From Phallus indusiatus (lineage: Eukaryota; Basidiomycota; Agaricomycetes; Phallales; Phallaceae), in the NCBI GenBank assembly GCA_027605045.1, contig JAQFWX010000074.1, forward strand, positions 1-64,000: a DNA stretch of 64,000 bases, written 5' to 3'. The notes beneath the pieces were generated by a model, which saw only the letters and a program-made list of their open reading frames with translations, was not told where the DNA came from and did not search any database. The first letter of the stretch is position 1. Every line of letters begins with the position of its first letter. Shown in pieces: positions 45,993-58,200 of the stretch. A program made the translations under genes and the position numbers.

Positions 45993-46867
45993 ATCAACCA
46001 AGAGTTTAGGCAACAATATGGTTTTGATGGGATTATGTAACTTCTCACCATCGTCCAGATTTAGAAGATGGAGTACAATCTGAGAGTGTTTTGTAAGTGA
46101 TAAACGTTTTGTTTAGGATATTTCTGCTATTGGTATAAGTTATTTTTTTCGATCGACCACTGTTCAAGATACTGTTCTTAAAATTTATTCTAAGACTTTT
46201 ATAGCTCCGGATTATCCTGAATTGGTTGTGATTTGGATCAAAATGAATTCTTCAAGAATGGCTCCTTGCTGATCGATAGCGTAACACCTCCTCAATAAAA
46301 CCTTTAGCATGTACATAATGAGTAAACTTCTGAGCAATCTAATCTCTTACCTTAAGCCGAAATACCTTCCAAATGTCAAGGACATCGATTGCTAGTAGTT
46401 CATACCGTCCGGCATCAATCTGGAGCTTCAATGTCAACAAAAGTAACATATAAATAAATAGTCTACTGGCTCTTCCATGTAGCTTGGAAAATTAAACGAT
46501 GTCCTATCTATCATATGGATCCTGGTCAAAAAGAATGGAGGTCTCATATCAAAGAATGAATGTATACCTGGTACTTTCATGGATCGACCTTATAAGACGA
46601 ACATTTCGCATTCATCAATCATTATACTGAGCGATGCGGAGATATCTCCATTTAGCCAAACAGAAACTCAAATGCAAACTGCTATGCTTGTCTTTTCCAT
46701 TACGAGAAATTCGTGTCTTCCAGAGGTCTATAGTTGTAATGTCGGACACAACATAATGCCGGCTATAGGGAATAGTACAGTAGTAATGCAATACTCAGGT
46801 TAAATGTGGAAAAAAAAGCATCAGAAACCGTTACAACAGATAAGAGAACAAATAGTATAGACGGTCA
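45993..46867. other. Gene-free stretch between the solo LTR and the ubiquitin-protease relic
   Basis: AT-rich. No coding segment was recognised; the 74-codon frame at 46579-46803 has no support. Confidence 0.5.
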
Positions 46868-47345
46868 TTAAGCCTTGACTCGCTTATGGAAAAGGATATA
46901 CGCCTGCTAAGACTGGAAAAAGACAATGAGTTTTAAGATTAGCGAGTCTGAATGGGAGACGTACAACAATGCTCCTTCCTTCTGCACTTTTCACACTACT
47001 ATCATCACAATACAACCAGTTACCTCAAACAATAAATAAGCCGTGTCTGAAAAGAATGATATAAGACACTTCGCCTCAGAGTAATGAACAAAGATAACGT
47101 ACAATGGCCACCAGTAAGACTTCCAGTATGGTTTGTTACCGCATACAAATCATACTTGTAGGGAGGCAACTGTGTGCGTGGATCATCCAGGGCATCGGCA
47201 TTTAGTTCCATGGTTCAATGTTAGGGGGCAAAAGAAGGGGCATATAATTCGTCAAGTCAAGGCCTTTCAATGGGAAGTCAACGAGGGTATGGGCAATGAT
47301 AATACATAAATGTGTTGTAGGTCGTACATGTCTGCAGCAAGAGAC
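46868..47345 (-). pseudogene. Ubiquitin carboxyl-terminal hydrolase (USP family), 3' remnant
   Basis: USP enzymes remove ubiquitin. On the minus strand the order is TTYNTFMYYHCPYP (finger region), TLVDFPLKGLDLTNYMP, then after a frame change LDDPRTQLPPYKYDLYAVTN with HTGSLTGGH, an intron (GTACGT to TTTCAG) that restores GGHYTAY (His box), GNWLYCDDSSVKSAEGRSIV in another frame, a second intron, and QAYILFHKRVKA with a stop at 46868. The Cys box and most of the catalytic domain are missing, about 60 or more residues are lost between the first two segments, and at least two frameshifts are present. Introns are retained, so this is a decayed genomic copy. Confidence 0.8.
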
Positions 47346-50300
47346 AGATAAGTTACCGACTCTCAAAACAATCATAAGTCTCACCTTGTGGCCGAATATG
47401 CCTGATGCCCCCGATCGATATAGTCATGACTCATTGCGTCGCCGTGACAAAGGCGAGGGACTGATTGATGCCAATGGAGGTGACGAAACAAGGTCACTGT
47501 CGACATTGTTTGGAACCCGGTTGCCTTTGTGACTGCATTGCTAGTGAACAAGCTTGTCAGGGATGAGGCAGGATAGGGTATATGACCTGAGGATATCGTC
47601 GAAGGATACTGGACGCTTTCAGAAGGTTGGGGATTATGATAGCCTAACGGTAACATGCTGTGTATGTGTGTATAATATAAGTCTCTTGCAAGTGGAGTCA
47701 ATATCAATTCGAAGACTTACAAATTCAAAGGGGGGTCGCGTATAGATCTATGGTATATAACTTGTGGATGACCAGGGCCCAATGGTTGCAGGCTTACGCT
47801 GCTGACTACGGTTTACTTGGGCAGAAGAATGTTGTTCCTCCGATGGAGAAGTGGCACTGCCAACATGAATCAGGACACCTAACATGAACGCGACAAACGT
47901 ACGTATACTTCACAATAGGGGTCTGAGTAGCGTAATACGTATGGCGATGAGGAACATTTAGTGGTATCATTGAGGACTCCTATTCGCCGATCAGAATACT
48001 ATAATCGCCTCACATAGGCTCTCAGGCTGATTTAACTTGAGATTTTGTAACGATTCATCTCTGTATGGGATCAGTCAATCATTTCGAAGATCGACAAAGC
48101 GCGAGGGCTAGCGGCGCTCTCACCCTTTATGTCTTCCATGGGTAAGGAATTGAATTGATCCACAGACAGCTTTTCGACCATTATATTAGTGTTTTTGCTT
48201 GTGCTTTGGATATATCGACGATTGGGAGAAAATAGGCAGAATTACCGCGATAAGCACGATAGTGATCGACCTCCAATGATAGCCGTCCGAGGTAATCCAG
48301 CGAGGCCGTCAGGGAATAAGATCACCGAGACATTTAACATTTCAATCATCGATGTGTTATTCCATCTCATCGCTAAAAAACTTCAGACAATGCAGAAGAA
48401 GATGTCGCAGGGTGGGTCCATCAAGACGTAACAGAGAATAGAATGCAGGGAAAGAGATTTATTGTTTTTGCATGCGTTGGGTAACAACAAATGATTAATC
48501 TATTCCCGCTCCGCTGTTCTTCTAATTGTTACGGTCTTCACTTGACAGCAATTATAGGCAAGATAGTTCGAATCAAAGGCACTAAGCTTCCGAGCCCAGG
48601 GATTTCGCATGTTCCAAGATCATTCCATGGACCAATGGGACAAAAGTGTTCACAAACGAAGCGGTGGAGAAATTTTAGGCCACTTTATATAAGTAGCAAC
48701 CAAGAACAATGAGGCACGGTAACGTTTAAGCATGGAGAATGAGGGCGAGGGAGTGCAGCAAGACCGACGGCCGGCGAAAAGGTTCCAGAATGAAACAAAT
48801 TCATTTCCACTATCCCCCAAACACTGCAACCTACCGCAACCCACTTCGGATCTTCTCTTCTATTCACTGGAGAAGGACGGTGAAGAACAGTGAAACAGAT
48901 GGCAGCGAGATTCTGGAAATGGCGAAACACTGGCGTACACAGTACATCTTGTGCGAGCTGGCTGACCATGAGGTGTATATTGAAAGAGCCAAACAGTGAC
49001 CAAAGCTGTGTGTGCGCTACCCACCGTATATACATATGATGGTGGGGATTGGATCCCGAGAAAAGAAAACATACTAGATGCAACCTCGGGCATCTTCGGC
49101 GCGCAGCGTGGACGGAAAATGAATGACACGGTTTCCGATGATATGTGTCAGGAATCAGGATGGCGTACGAGAAACCGGTTGATGAAGTGGAATACGATGG
49201 ACTGTGGATTGTGGACCATGGATGGGCATGGACGTCAAGCCTACCCAGGCCCGAATCGCTTTTATACGCCGTAGGATCATCAATGCCGTGGGAGTATACA
49301 ACAATCGTGCGATATCACTCCGGCTAATATCACAAACGTGCACCGAGAAGCAGCTACATATGTATCAAGGGTATCAAGGCGATCTTCGAAAATGATGAGA
49401 CTACTTTTGATAGTGCGGGATGGAAACCGATTAGTGCCAGCTGAAATCCTGTCCTGTGGTAGTTCTCGAAAGCCATGTCACGGTGCCGAAAATTTCATTG
49501 GGTTAGGGATGAGGTAAAAGGGTTTCGAAGAATGACACAAGTCATTCCAATACAATTGTCTGCTTGCTCAAGGGAAATGGAAGAAAACAAGCTTGTCAAT
49601 GCTTTATGGCGTGTGAAGATCATTGTCTCAATGTCATTTCTTTAATCGATCCCGAGATGTACAGCTTTAAAGCATGGTCGAGAAGGATTTAAGATTAGAT
49701 CAATTCTGAGATTTAGAAGCATAGCAGGAGGCAGGAAGTTTTCGCAGACCGGAGATGCTTGCTGATTGGTGTAAAGAACGCGAGTTTGTTTGGAGAATAT
49801 TCGGACAAGGCGTAAAGGACTAATAAGGAAAGACCAGTCGGTTCATGCAACGAATAAAAGTGGAAAAGGGGTCTGCATCGTTATGAATTTGGGTGCGAAT
49901 TGTTCTCAAGTGCGATACACAGGCAATCAGAACGGAGAAACAAGGGTATCGTGAGACAGGAATTATTTAAATTGTTATCGACTTGTGGACATGTGTAAAC
50001 ACACGATGCAGAGAAATCTAATAAATGAAAGATTGAAGAAGGAACGTTGACGAAGGCCCGGGCATTCTATTAGTGTTTCTTCATCGATAAATTTGTTCGC
50101 ATCTTGCTTATCGGAGGACAATTTACATAAACGTATCCATAGAGGCGAAATGGAGCATTTAGGGACATCCAAAACGAGTGAAAGGGGTCGAGGGGCAAAA
50201 GGTGTAGCCAGCTTCAGGCATCTTCGACTTCGAGTAGTGGCATGGTTGCACATGCTACTGAATCATAAGAAAACACTGGGTCAAAGCGGCCCATGGCCAA

Positions 50301-51391
50301 AAGTGCCACTCGTTCAAGGCTTCGGACCGAGACAGCAACAGAGGGTTTGACTTTCGGTAAAAAAACCTGAACTAAGCCCAAGCTGTCAGCTACGGGGTCT
50401 CTGTTTACAATTGTTCTCTATGCAGGTGAATGTTCCTGAAAAAGATTGCATGATGAGCCGCGAAATACACCGAAGCGAAGGAGAGAGAGAAAGAAGAGGG
50501 CACGGAGATCTGTGGGCATGATGTTACAATCCAGACTACCAGGCTACATGACGTAGGGGTTGCATAGCTTTCAGACTATAAGCGGTGATTCGCACGCTTG
50601 CATTCTGAAAATTTGACAGCAGTTCCGGTTAAAGAAACCGTGTGCCAGCGTGAGGAGAACAGTAAATGAACCAAGCATCGCCGAGAACAGGTGGTATGAA
50701 ACGAAAGTATGAAACGAGAGTCAGGCTAAGAAAGGCTGGTTAAATGAAAACAATACCCCCAAATGATTTGAAATGGGTATCCAAGCAAACTCGTTGATTT
50801 TCAAATGACGGAGCGATTGGATAGTGATTATACTAGGCGAAAAAGATCGACAATGCATGTGCTGGGCTTGGAGGGAATATTGGCAATTATCGGAGGAAGA
50901 CCGCGAACTGAGATATATTTCTGGAATAACAATCACCAAACGCCAGAGAAACATTGACCCGAGGAACAAAGCTTGTTTACTGTTTACTCCTAGTGACCAG
51001 AGTTGTCGACAGAAGTAAATTGAAAATGCTGCGGTGGCACTGATTTAATTGTGGAGACCCCAGCCAGCGACTGCCAGAAGAGACTGATGTTCTCAGACGG
51101 AAGAACGCAGAAAGAAAACAGGTTGTTTAAGCACTGAAAGCACTAAGATATCAGACCTTTTTCGTAGTGCAACAACGTATGGACTGAGGAGAAACCCTGG
51201 CTTGTGGGCGTCCATTTGTTTGCGTCTGTTGATTATATCCGGTAAGCGCTGATAAGATTAGATTCTTTTCCAGCTCCGAGTCATTGGCACATTGCATTGA
51301 CCACCACCACCATAAAAACAGTTCATGGGATTCCTCTTCTGCTTAGCATTCTAGTGTTCCCATTCACGCTCTTCTCTTCTACTTTTTACAT
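47346..51391. other. 4 kb stretch without recognised genes
   Basis: I looked on both strands and found no family resemblance and no set of exons that join. The overlapping frames at 48650-49395, for example, are short and contradict one another. A short dispersed element related to two copies near 12.7 and 13.6 kb occurs at 50525-50553. The right end contains the ARG2 promoter. Confidence 0.5.
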
Positions 51392-53418
51392 ATGCTATCA
51401 AGTAAAACGTCCGCTGCCCATCTTAAAATACCAATATCCCTCTCATCTACCGCACGCTGGGCACCACAGCATGTTCCTAGGGCGACGCTCGCGGTAAGCA
51501 CAAAATAGCACAAAATCAAGAGTCATCGTTCGCATTCTTATTTTTCCTCTTATTTAGACAATACGTGGGTCTCACAGAGCAGATGTAGACGATGCAGAGG
51601 GAGACAAGGGGACAAACGTCAGCAATCAAAAAAAAAAAAGCCCTTCTTACTGATTTTGATTTAAATTTTCAATAGGATTTTATTTTGTCAATTCTCCATT
51701 CGAATCCATCGATAAGAGATACTAAATCTTACTTGGCATCGTTTGGGCCGAGAAAACTCTCACCGGCTGTTCCTATTTTCAAACCAAAGCCTGTCCAAGC
51801 CCCTGCCGTGGAGGTTCCTTCATTGCCTGTAGACGATACCCTTACTCCTTCTGTTGCCTTGGACGCTCAACAAACCCCTGTTGTTTCATCGATTTTGGAT
51901 CCCGTTTACCGTCGAACTGCGCTTGTTAAGATTCAGGGTCCTTTCACAGACCGCCAATTAGAAAGCATCGCTACTGGTATGGTCTATCTTGAGAAACTCG
52001 GCCTAGTCAGCGTCGTGGTAGTCGATCATGATGATTGGACACGTGGCGAGGTCGGTGAACGTGCTCGTGTCATTGAGGAAGTTATGCGAGTTACTACGGC
52101 TCTCGAGAGACAAGGCGCTAAAGCTCGTCCCCTACTTGAGCCAATTGTCAGACTTGGACCTGGACCCGCCGATGCATCGACCACCCGCAAGGACGTCGAA
52201 ATCGATGAACCCGAGGCTCATACACTAAATCCCGACTTGATACCTATTCAATCTGCACTGCGTGCAGGTGAAATTCCCATCCTCACTCCCGTAGCCTTAG
52301 ATTCATTCCTTCGTTCCGTTCGCATACATTCCAACGAAGTTATTGCCGCCCTGGTGCGCGGTATGGTCAATTTCGAAGCCCGGAAGTCTGCATATTCAAA
52401 GACAGACACATCCGCATCGGAGGTCGACCTGACTCCTCTACGTCTAATGATCATAAATCGCGAAGGTGGAATACCTTCTTATGCTCGGTCGGGATACCCG
52501 CATCTTCTCATTAACTTGGACTCCGAATATGACTATATCAAAGATACTTTCCACGAGCCGTGGCAAGGTTCACATCCAACAGCCCTTAGCAACTTATCTC
52601 TCGCTCGGACTTGTTTGTCATATATGCCCTCCACTTCCTCGGCAGTCGTCGTCTCACATCGCTCACCAAAATCACTTATCGCCAACCTAATAACGAATAA
52701 ACCGATCGTTAGCTCCAGTCTTCCTCACGCGCTCTTGCAAGGTAACCGGAAGCTTACTCCCCATACACCCACGTTACTTCGACGGGGTCTACCGATCAAT
52801 GTGATCAAGAACGTCGCAGATATCGATAGACCTAAACTAAAATTGCTTTTGGAGCAAAGCTTTAGAAGAACTCTCAATGAGGAGGCGTTCTATACTCGAC
52901 TGCAAAAACATCTGGATTTCATCATCATTTCCGGAGATTACGCTGGCGCTGCTATAGTTACAAAGGAGTTCGGGTTGGGATCCGACAAGTGCATCTCATA
53001 TCTTGACAAGTTCGCCGTGCTCCCTGAACACCAGGGAGATGGAACTGTCGATTTTTTGTGGGTAGCATTGCACGATGAGACTTATGGGTTAGGTCTACCT
53101 TCTTCTGTCAACCCTCATGGCGGAAAACAAGGCCAGGGCGAAGGACACGACTTGGTCTGGCGCAGTAGGGCTGACAACCCTGTCAATAAATGGTATTTTG
53201 AGCGGAGTAGCGGACATCTACGACTTCCTGGAGGAAAATGGGTTTTGTTCTGGTGCGATGCAGAAATGAGGCTTAAGGCTGACGTGGAGAGGCGACGTTT
53301 AGATGTGAAGGGCACAGGGAAGCGGAGAGAGGGTGCTTCATATGTTGAACAAGAAGAAAAGGGACGGTTGGAATACTGGATGCATACTGTCGACAGTATA
53401 CCGTCAAGTTGGTCATGA
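51392..53418 (+). CDS. ARG2: N-acetylglutamate synthase, mitochondrial
   Basis: This enzyme makes N-acetylglutamate from glutamate and acetyl-CoA, the first step of arginine synthesis, in the mitochondrial matrix. The exons 51392-51493, 51558-51617 and 51676-53418 sum to 1,905 nt, or 634 residues. The start at 51392 is chosen because only this frame passes both introns; it gives a targeting peptide (MLSSKTSAAHLKIPISLSST and so on: basic, no acidic residues). Conserved parts include FILSILHSNPSIRDTKSYL, an amino-acid-kinase-like middle domain, and a C-terminal GNAT domain with FIIISGDYAGAAIV, SYLDKFAVLPEHQGDGTVDF and GKWVLFWCD. The nearby ATG at 51471 is out of frame with exon 2. Confidence 0.92.
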
Positions 53419-53625
53419 TACAAGACGAGCTACTATAGAATAAAATATTTGGCTGCGGGGGCTTCTCTCTGATTTCAGTGAGAAGCTCATAAGATTATTC
53501 AGTATTTCAAATTTTTACCTTAACGGATAAGCTATTCCTTCCGCTCTGCACATCGTTTTGCGATTTTGTCGGTGAATAAACTCGGAAGTGAATTTTTCAT
53601 AGCCGGTGCTAAACAAAAATGAAAT

Positions 53626-55015
53626 TTATTCGACATGTTTGCAATGTATTCGATATAATTTCCATTCATGGTTGTCCAGTTCAAAGGTGAGTTCGTTCGC
53701 TCGTTGTGTGGTATCGATTTCGTCGTAAATCAAAGAATTCATGGCTGTGCTGTTAGGAATAGGCTGTTCCTCGCGAGGCTCATAATATTCACTCACCCAA
53801 GCATTGGAGAAAAGTATTAATGGTCTCCTGTCGTCGAACCGTTAGAGCAAGCAAAGCAAATTTATTTCGTTTCTCCACGTTTAAGCGGAGGAATTGATTC
53901 AAAACGGCGGTAAGGGCTGGAACTATGCTGTCATCATATACCTAAAGCTTATAAGTTGTGACGTTGATGAAAGCGGCATAAATAGGGATAACCCACCAGA
54001 TCTGCCCCTATTATAGCATCTGCTTTCCGTAAAGTTTGGTTCAGGGTAGAATAAGGATTTTCGAGGGTAGACTGGTCCTGTGCGTCAGACCAGTCTAATG
54101 AAACGTACTGCAAGCAGGGGTGTCGATTCATGTTATCTAAGACGCCACTTAAATGACGCAAGCATCTCACATTGTTTCACTTACTGCACGGAAGGTGAAA
54201 GTTTTGATGGCATCTTTGTAAAACATCTGAATTAACATCGCTAAGTGCCAGTGAGGGGTGGGTAGTTTTCAGACGTGCGTCATAATCATTGAGTTGCAGC
54301 CGAGCAACGACAAGTCCAAGGAAACCGGCACCGGAACCAAGTTCCAATAAATTACGATCTTGAACTGTCTCTTGGAAAATGTCAGCTCAGTGGGTTTATC
54401 TCATCAAATCACAATTGATTACCAGGATGCGTTATCAGCCAATCTGCTAATGCCAGGCTAGCATTCCAAGTGCGAAGGCCAGTTGTCCCACTTTCAATTG
54501 TCGTCTGGGATTCTAAAACAGTAGTTAAATTTGGCTCCCCGTTGGAATTGGCTCTTTCCCCCCAGAATCGGGTAACATAAGAAGGTGAAGGAGGAGTTGA
54601 GCCTGTCAATATTTTTGATGATCTGAGCAGTAGACATGAACACTGTAACGATAATTGTTGAGTAGGAAAGATATACTCTGAGAGGAGTGCAACATAAGCA
54701 TTGTATATACGCTCGTCTATTTCCTAAACACACAGCTGTTATATAAGAGGAAAAACAAAGGAGATAGCAGCATCTCACCTCTCCCTCTCTTTCTAGCAGT
54801 TGAATCACCCATTTCCAAAACGCCCTTCTCCGTTCAAACGAAGGCGGGAAAATCAAAAAATGATCTGAGAGAAGAATCTGTTGAATTAAATCTTGTTGAA
54901 ATGTAGGCCACAAGACATCCATGGACTTTGAAGATATGATGCCCCGAAAGGATGAAGCTCCTCCATAAAGGCGTTTTAGTGTCAGAAGGGCACTATTAGA
55001 AGGTAGTGAAATCAT
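53626..55015 (-). CDS. EFM3: eEF2-lysine methyltransferase, FAM86/Efm3 type
   Basis: The yeast relative Efm3 methylates a lysine of elongation factor 2, using S-adenosylmethionine. The start is MISLPSNSALLTLKRLYGG. The N-terminal FAM86-like part reads FPPSFERRRAFWKWVIQLLE. The catalytic part has SGTTGLRTWNASLALADWL, the SAM-binding loop LLELGSGAGFLGLVVA, LALSDVN, YVSLDW and the post-II region ADAIIGADLVYDDSIVPALT. It ends LYRIHCKHVE at 53626. Five introns are inferred, including 48 nt with borders GTAAGT and CTTAG. It converges with ARG2 (stops 207 nt apart) and diverges from RAV1 (starts 221 nt apart). Confidence 0.85.
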
Positions 55016-55236
55016 ATTTGGCGACTATGGCGGCCAACGATGGACTTTGCTTCTGACAGCTCATTCAGTTGATGCCGTTCCGAGTGAATTGAAGGCATTC
55101 TTCAGAACTCCTTTACGTAATCTCTACGTAATTTTATCCCGCTCAGTGAACCCCGCGCAATGCTCAAGTTGCCAACATTATCTGGTATATAACACGGTCA
55201 TAATCAACTTATTTTTGAGGAGAAGCTCTCGGTTTC

Positions 55237-58200
55237 ATGTTGGACCTCCTCAACGCGTATACTAGCTGTCCTTCAGAAGTGGCACAATTGAGTCTCTCCC
55301 GTTTCTCACTTCTCGTAGGCCAATATTGTGTCCATTTCCCTAGTCTTGTAGAGCTGACGGTGTTAGTTAGATCTATGGTTTCTCTGAAACAATTGTAATC
55401 CTTAATGCACTGAATCTTCGCTTGATACGTGTTCTTGCCTTCTGGGAGGCATTCCCGGCGACGCTCAACAGCGATGCGCGAGTCAAAGTAGTCGTCACCG
55501 ATCCTGGACTAAGGCTTGTGGGTCAATATCAGTTAAACTTTCTCAGGAAGCTCATTAGATGATGTTAGGTTGGTGCATCCATGGGATCCCAAATGGCGTT
55601 TTGGTCGCTCTCTGATAGTAACTCATCTGGTCTAACAGCCAAAGTACATTCCACCTTGTCCTTGAACGGAGACATTGCCACCGTAGACTGTAAATCTGGT
55701 AGGCCATTCAATGCGTTCCTCTTTCACCATACCCATTTAATACTAGGATTACTGGCTATCGGAACCTCGTTCTCTCTCTCCGTATACACTTTGACACTGC
55801 AAAACGACCTGCCAACTTGGACCAAGAAGTGGGAAAAACCGTAAGCTGATGACGTTTTCGTCTTGTGCCATTTCCAATACAGTTTCAGTGTGTCCGCTTT
55901 GAATCAAATTTCATTCTCACCCTCCTTGACACATATTGCTTCCCTGTCATCTGTGCGTCTTCACAAATCTGTTCGTTGGTTACCATAACGGAACTCGTCC
56001 CGCAGAAAAACCCGAGGGTGCTATATATTTATTTAACAGCTATCCCTCAAGAGACACAAACCATTCGCCATCCAAGACCTCTAGTCCGAGTTATCTGGAG
56101 ATCCCCAAAGTCCCACAGCAGGCAAGTGAATACGATGTATGGTCCATGTAGATCAACTGCTGATGCTGCTTAAGACCCGATTTGACTCTATACACTCTTA
56201 CTTCTGATTCCATCATCCGTGTTTTTCATCCTGTTCTTGACGCGCCTCAAAGATTACAGTTGCATTGCACGCTAGATTCTCGACTCTTCCTGCCCACACC
56301 ATTGACAACCGATTTAGCTGGTTCCTTAACGTTTCCTCTTGATCGACAAGTGCTAGCGAACTCGATTGTGTCAATCACAGAACCTCGCCAAAAGCCTGAA
56401 AATTGCAACGGGAGTCATTCTGATGCCACTGAAAAGGAATCGTGCCCTTTGAAGAGGCTGGAAACGATACAAAACGAGGAGTGGGATCTTTTCCTGCGAG
56501 TATTAAAAGATGGTTCCGTTTTGATTCGGGGCATCGCAGTAAGTGAGGTCTTTGGCGAACATTTCATGAATCTAAGCCTATGTAGAACATAGATCGAAGA
56601 CCACCTACCCTTCTCAGACAGTTCACTGTACTGAAAACGCCACCATCTACTTTCAATATACCCGCACTCCCTAATCAGCTTGTGCTATCCATGACACCAT
56701 CACGCAACAAAGAAAAGAATCCCCCACTGTTGCTGACAACCTGTCCTCCCTTGACTACCTATAAGCTACGCCTTAGTCAATTCTTCGACGGCCGAGAAGA
56801 AGGTTTAACATTGCAAGCGTCTCATCCCTATGAATCTCATCCGAGCGATTTGGAATATCAATCCATTGACCGGTTTGTCCGAACAGCTGATGGAAAAGGG
56901 ATTGGGGTTATAAGGGTTAACGGTGGAGAGAGCTGGTCTTTGGATGAGGCACATAACGTGTTACGCCGGGTAGGGTGTTGGTCGGATAAAGGATTGCCTG
57001 TGGTCTTGAACAGTGGTTAGTGACAGTTCGCATTTCACTCCGATGCAATATCACATAAATTGGTTATATTAGGTTACTTGACTGCACTTTACAACGACCA
57101 AGTCAACACTATCACCTTTCAGAATCATTTGACAAAAAGCCAACACGTTCTTTCGGTTCCATCGTTGACCAATCTCTTTTCCTTACCCTCTAATCACTCC
57201 CATACTGTGCTGATAGGCGTCACCGAGAACTTTTGTGTCATTCAGATCAAAATAAATTCCGATATAAGCAACGACGAACCTCCTGTTCTTCTCTCTGAGC
57301 AGTCACTTCCTTTTGAAAACCTTCAACACATCCTGCCAGTCGATCCGATGGCTTGGGGTTCTCATCCAGTAGACACACAAGGGGCTCGGCATGATGCTCT
57401 CGTCAGCGTCTCGAACGATGGTGTCATAACATTCTGGACTTCAGAATTATCTAATGGCAAATACGATGGAAGTTTCAGATGTACGAGCTCGGTGCGTACA
57501 AGTCGGCGAGAGATTCGCATGGCTCGATGCAGTTCCGTCCAAAAAACTGTGTTGGGTAAGCCTTTTTCCTTTCGAATAAGATCCCTTTCTGAAAACCATA
57601 TCAATTAGTTGCTCCATGCGAAAATGGCGAAGAAATCACCATTTGGGACTCCAAACAATCTCAGTTTTCCACCGGTTTAGAATACCGACAGGTGTTGAGG
57701 TGCGAATAGTCATCTTCGGAAGTCTTTTTTCTAATCCTTTCTTAGTGGGGGTGAAATCATCAAAGATTTGGATTGGACATCAACGAACGGACAATCGATT
57801 CTTGCTATAGGCTATTCTCGCCATGTCATTCTGCTATGCCAACAGCGCATGACATATTTTGAGCACGAGCCGGCATGGGGAGTATTTGGGAGAGTTGATA
57901 TTTCTGGGTAAATCTCTTTCGTCATACCTACACAATGTTTCACTGAATGCCTCTACTCCAGTTTGACTCCATACACCATTTCCGATTCGATATGGCTTTC
58001 AGGCGGATCTCTTTTGATCGGAGCCGCTCACCAAATGCTGCACTATGGTCAAAGAGAATCTGTTCCCGGTGATCAAGAATACCACGAGTCACTTTTTGAT
58101 GCCGTTAATGCTCATAATGGACCTCTGGTTGATTATCATCCACAAATGCTCTTACAATGCTTGCTATGGGGTATGTTAAGTATCTGTATTCGTTTTAGCA

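Noticed and set aside
51471..51493. ATG at 51471 as the start of ARG2
   Set aside because: It meets a stop in exon 2; the ATG at 51392 keeps frame and gives a mitochondrial targeting peptide.
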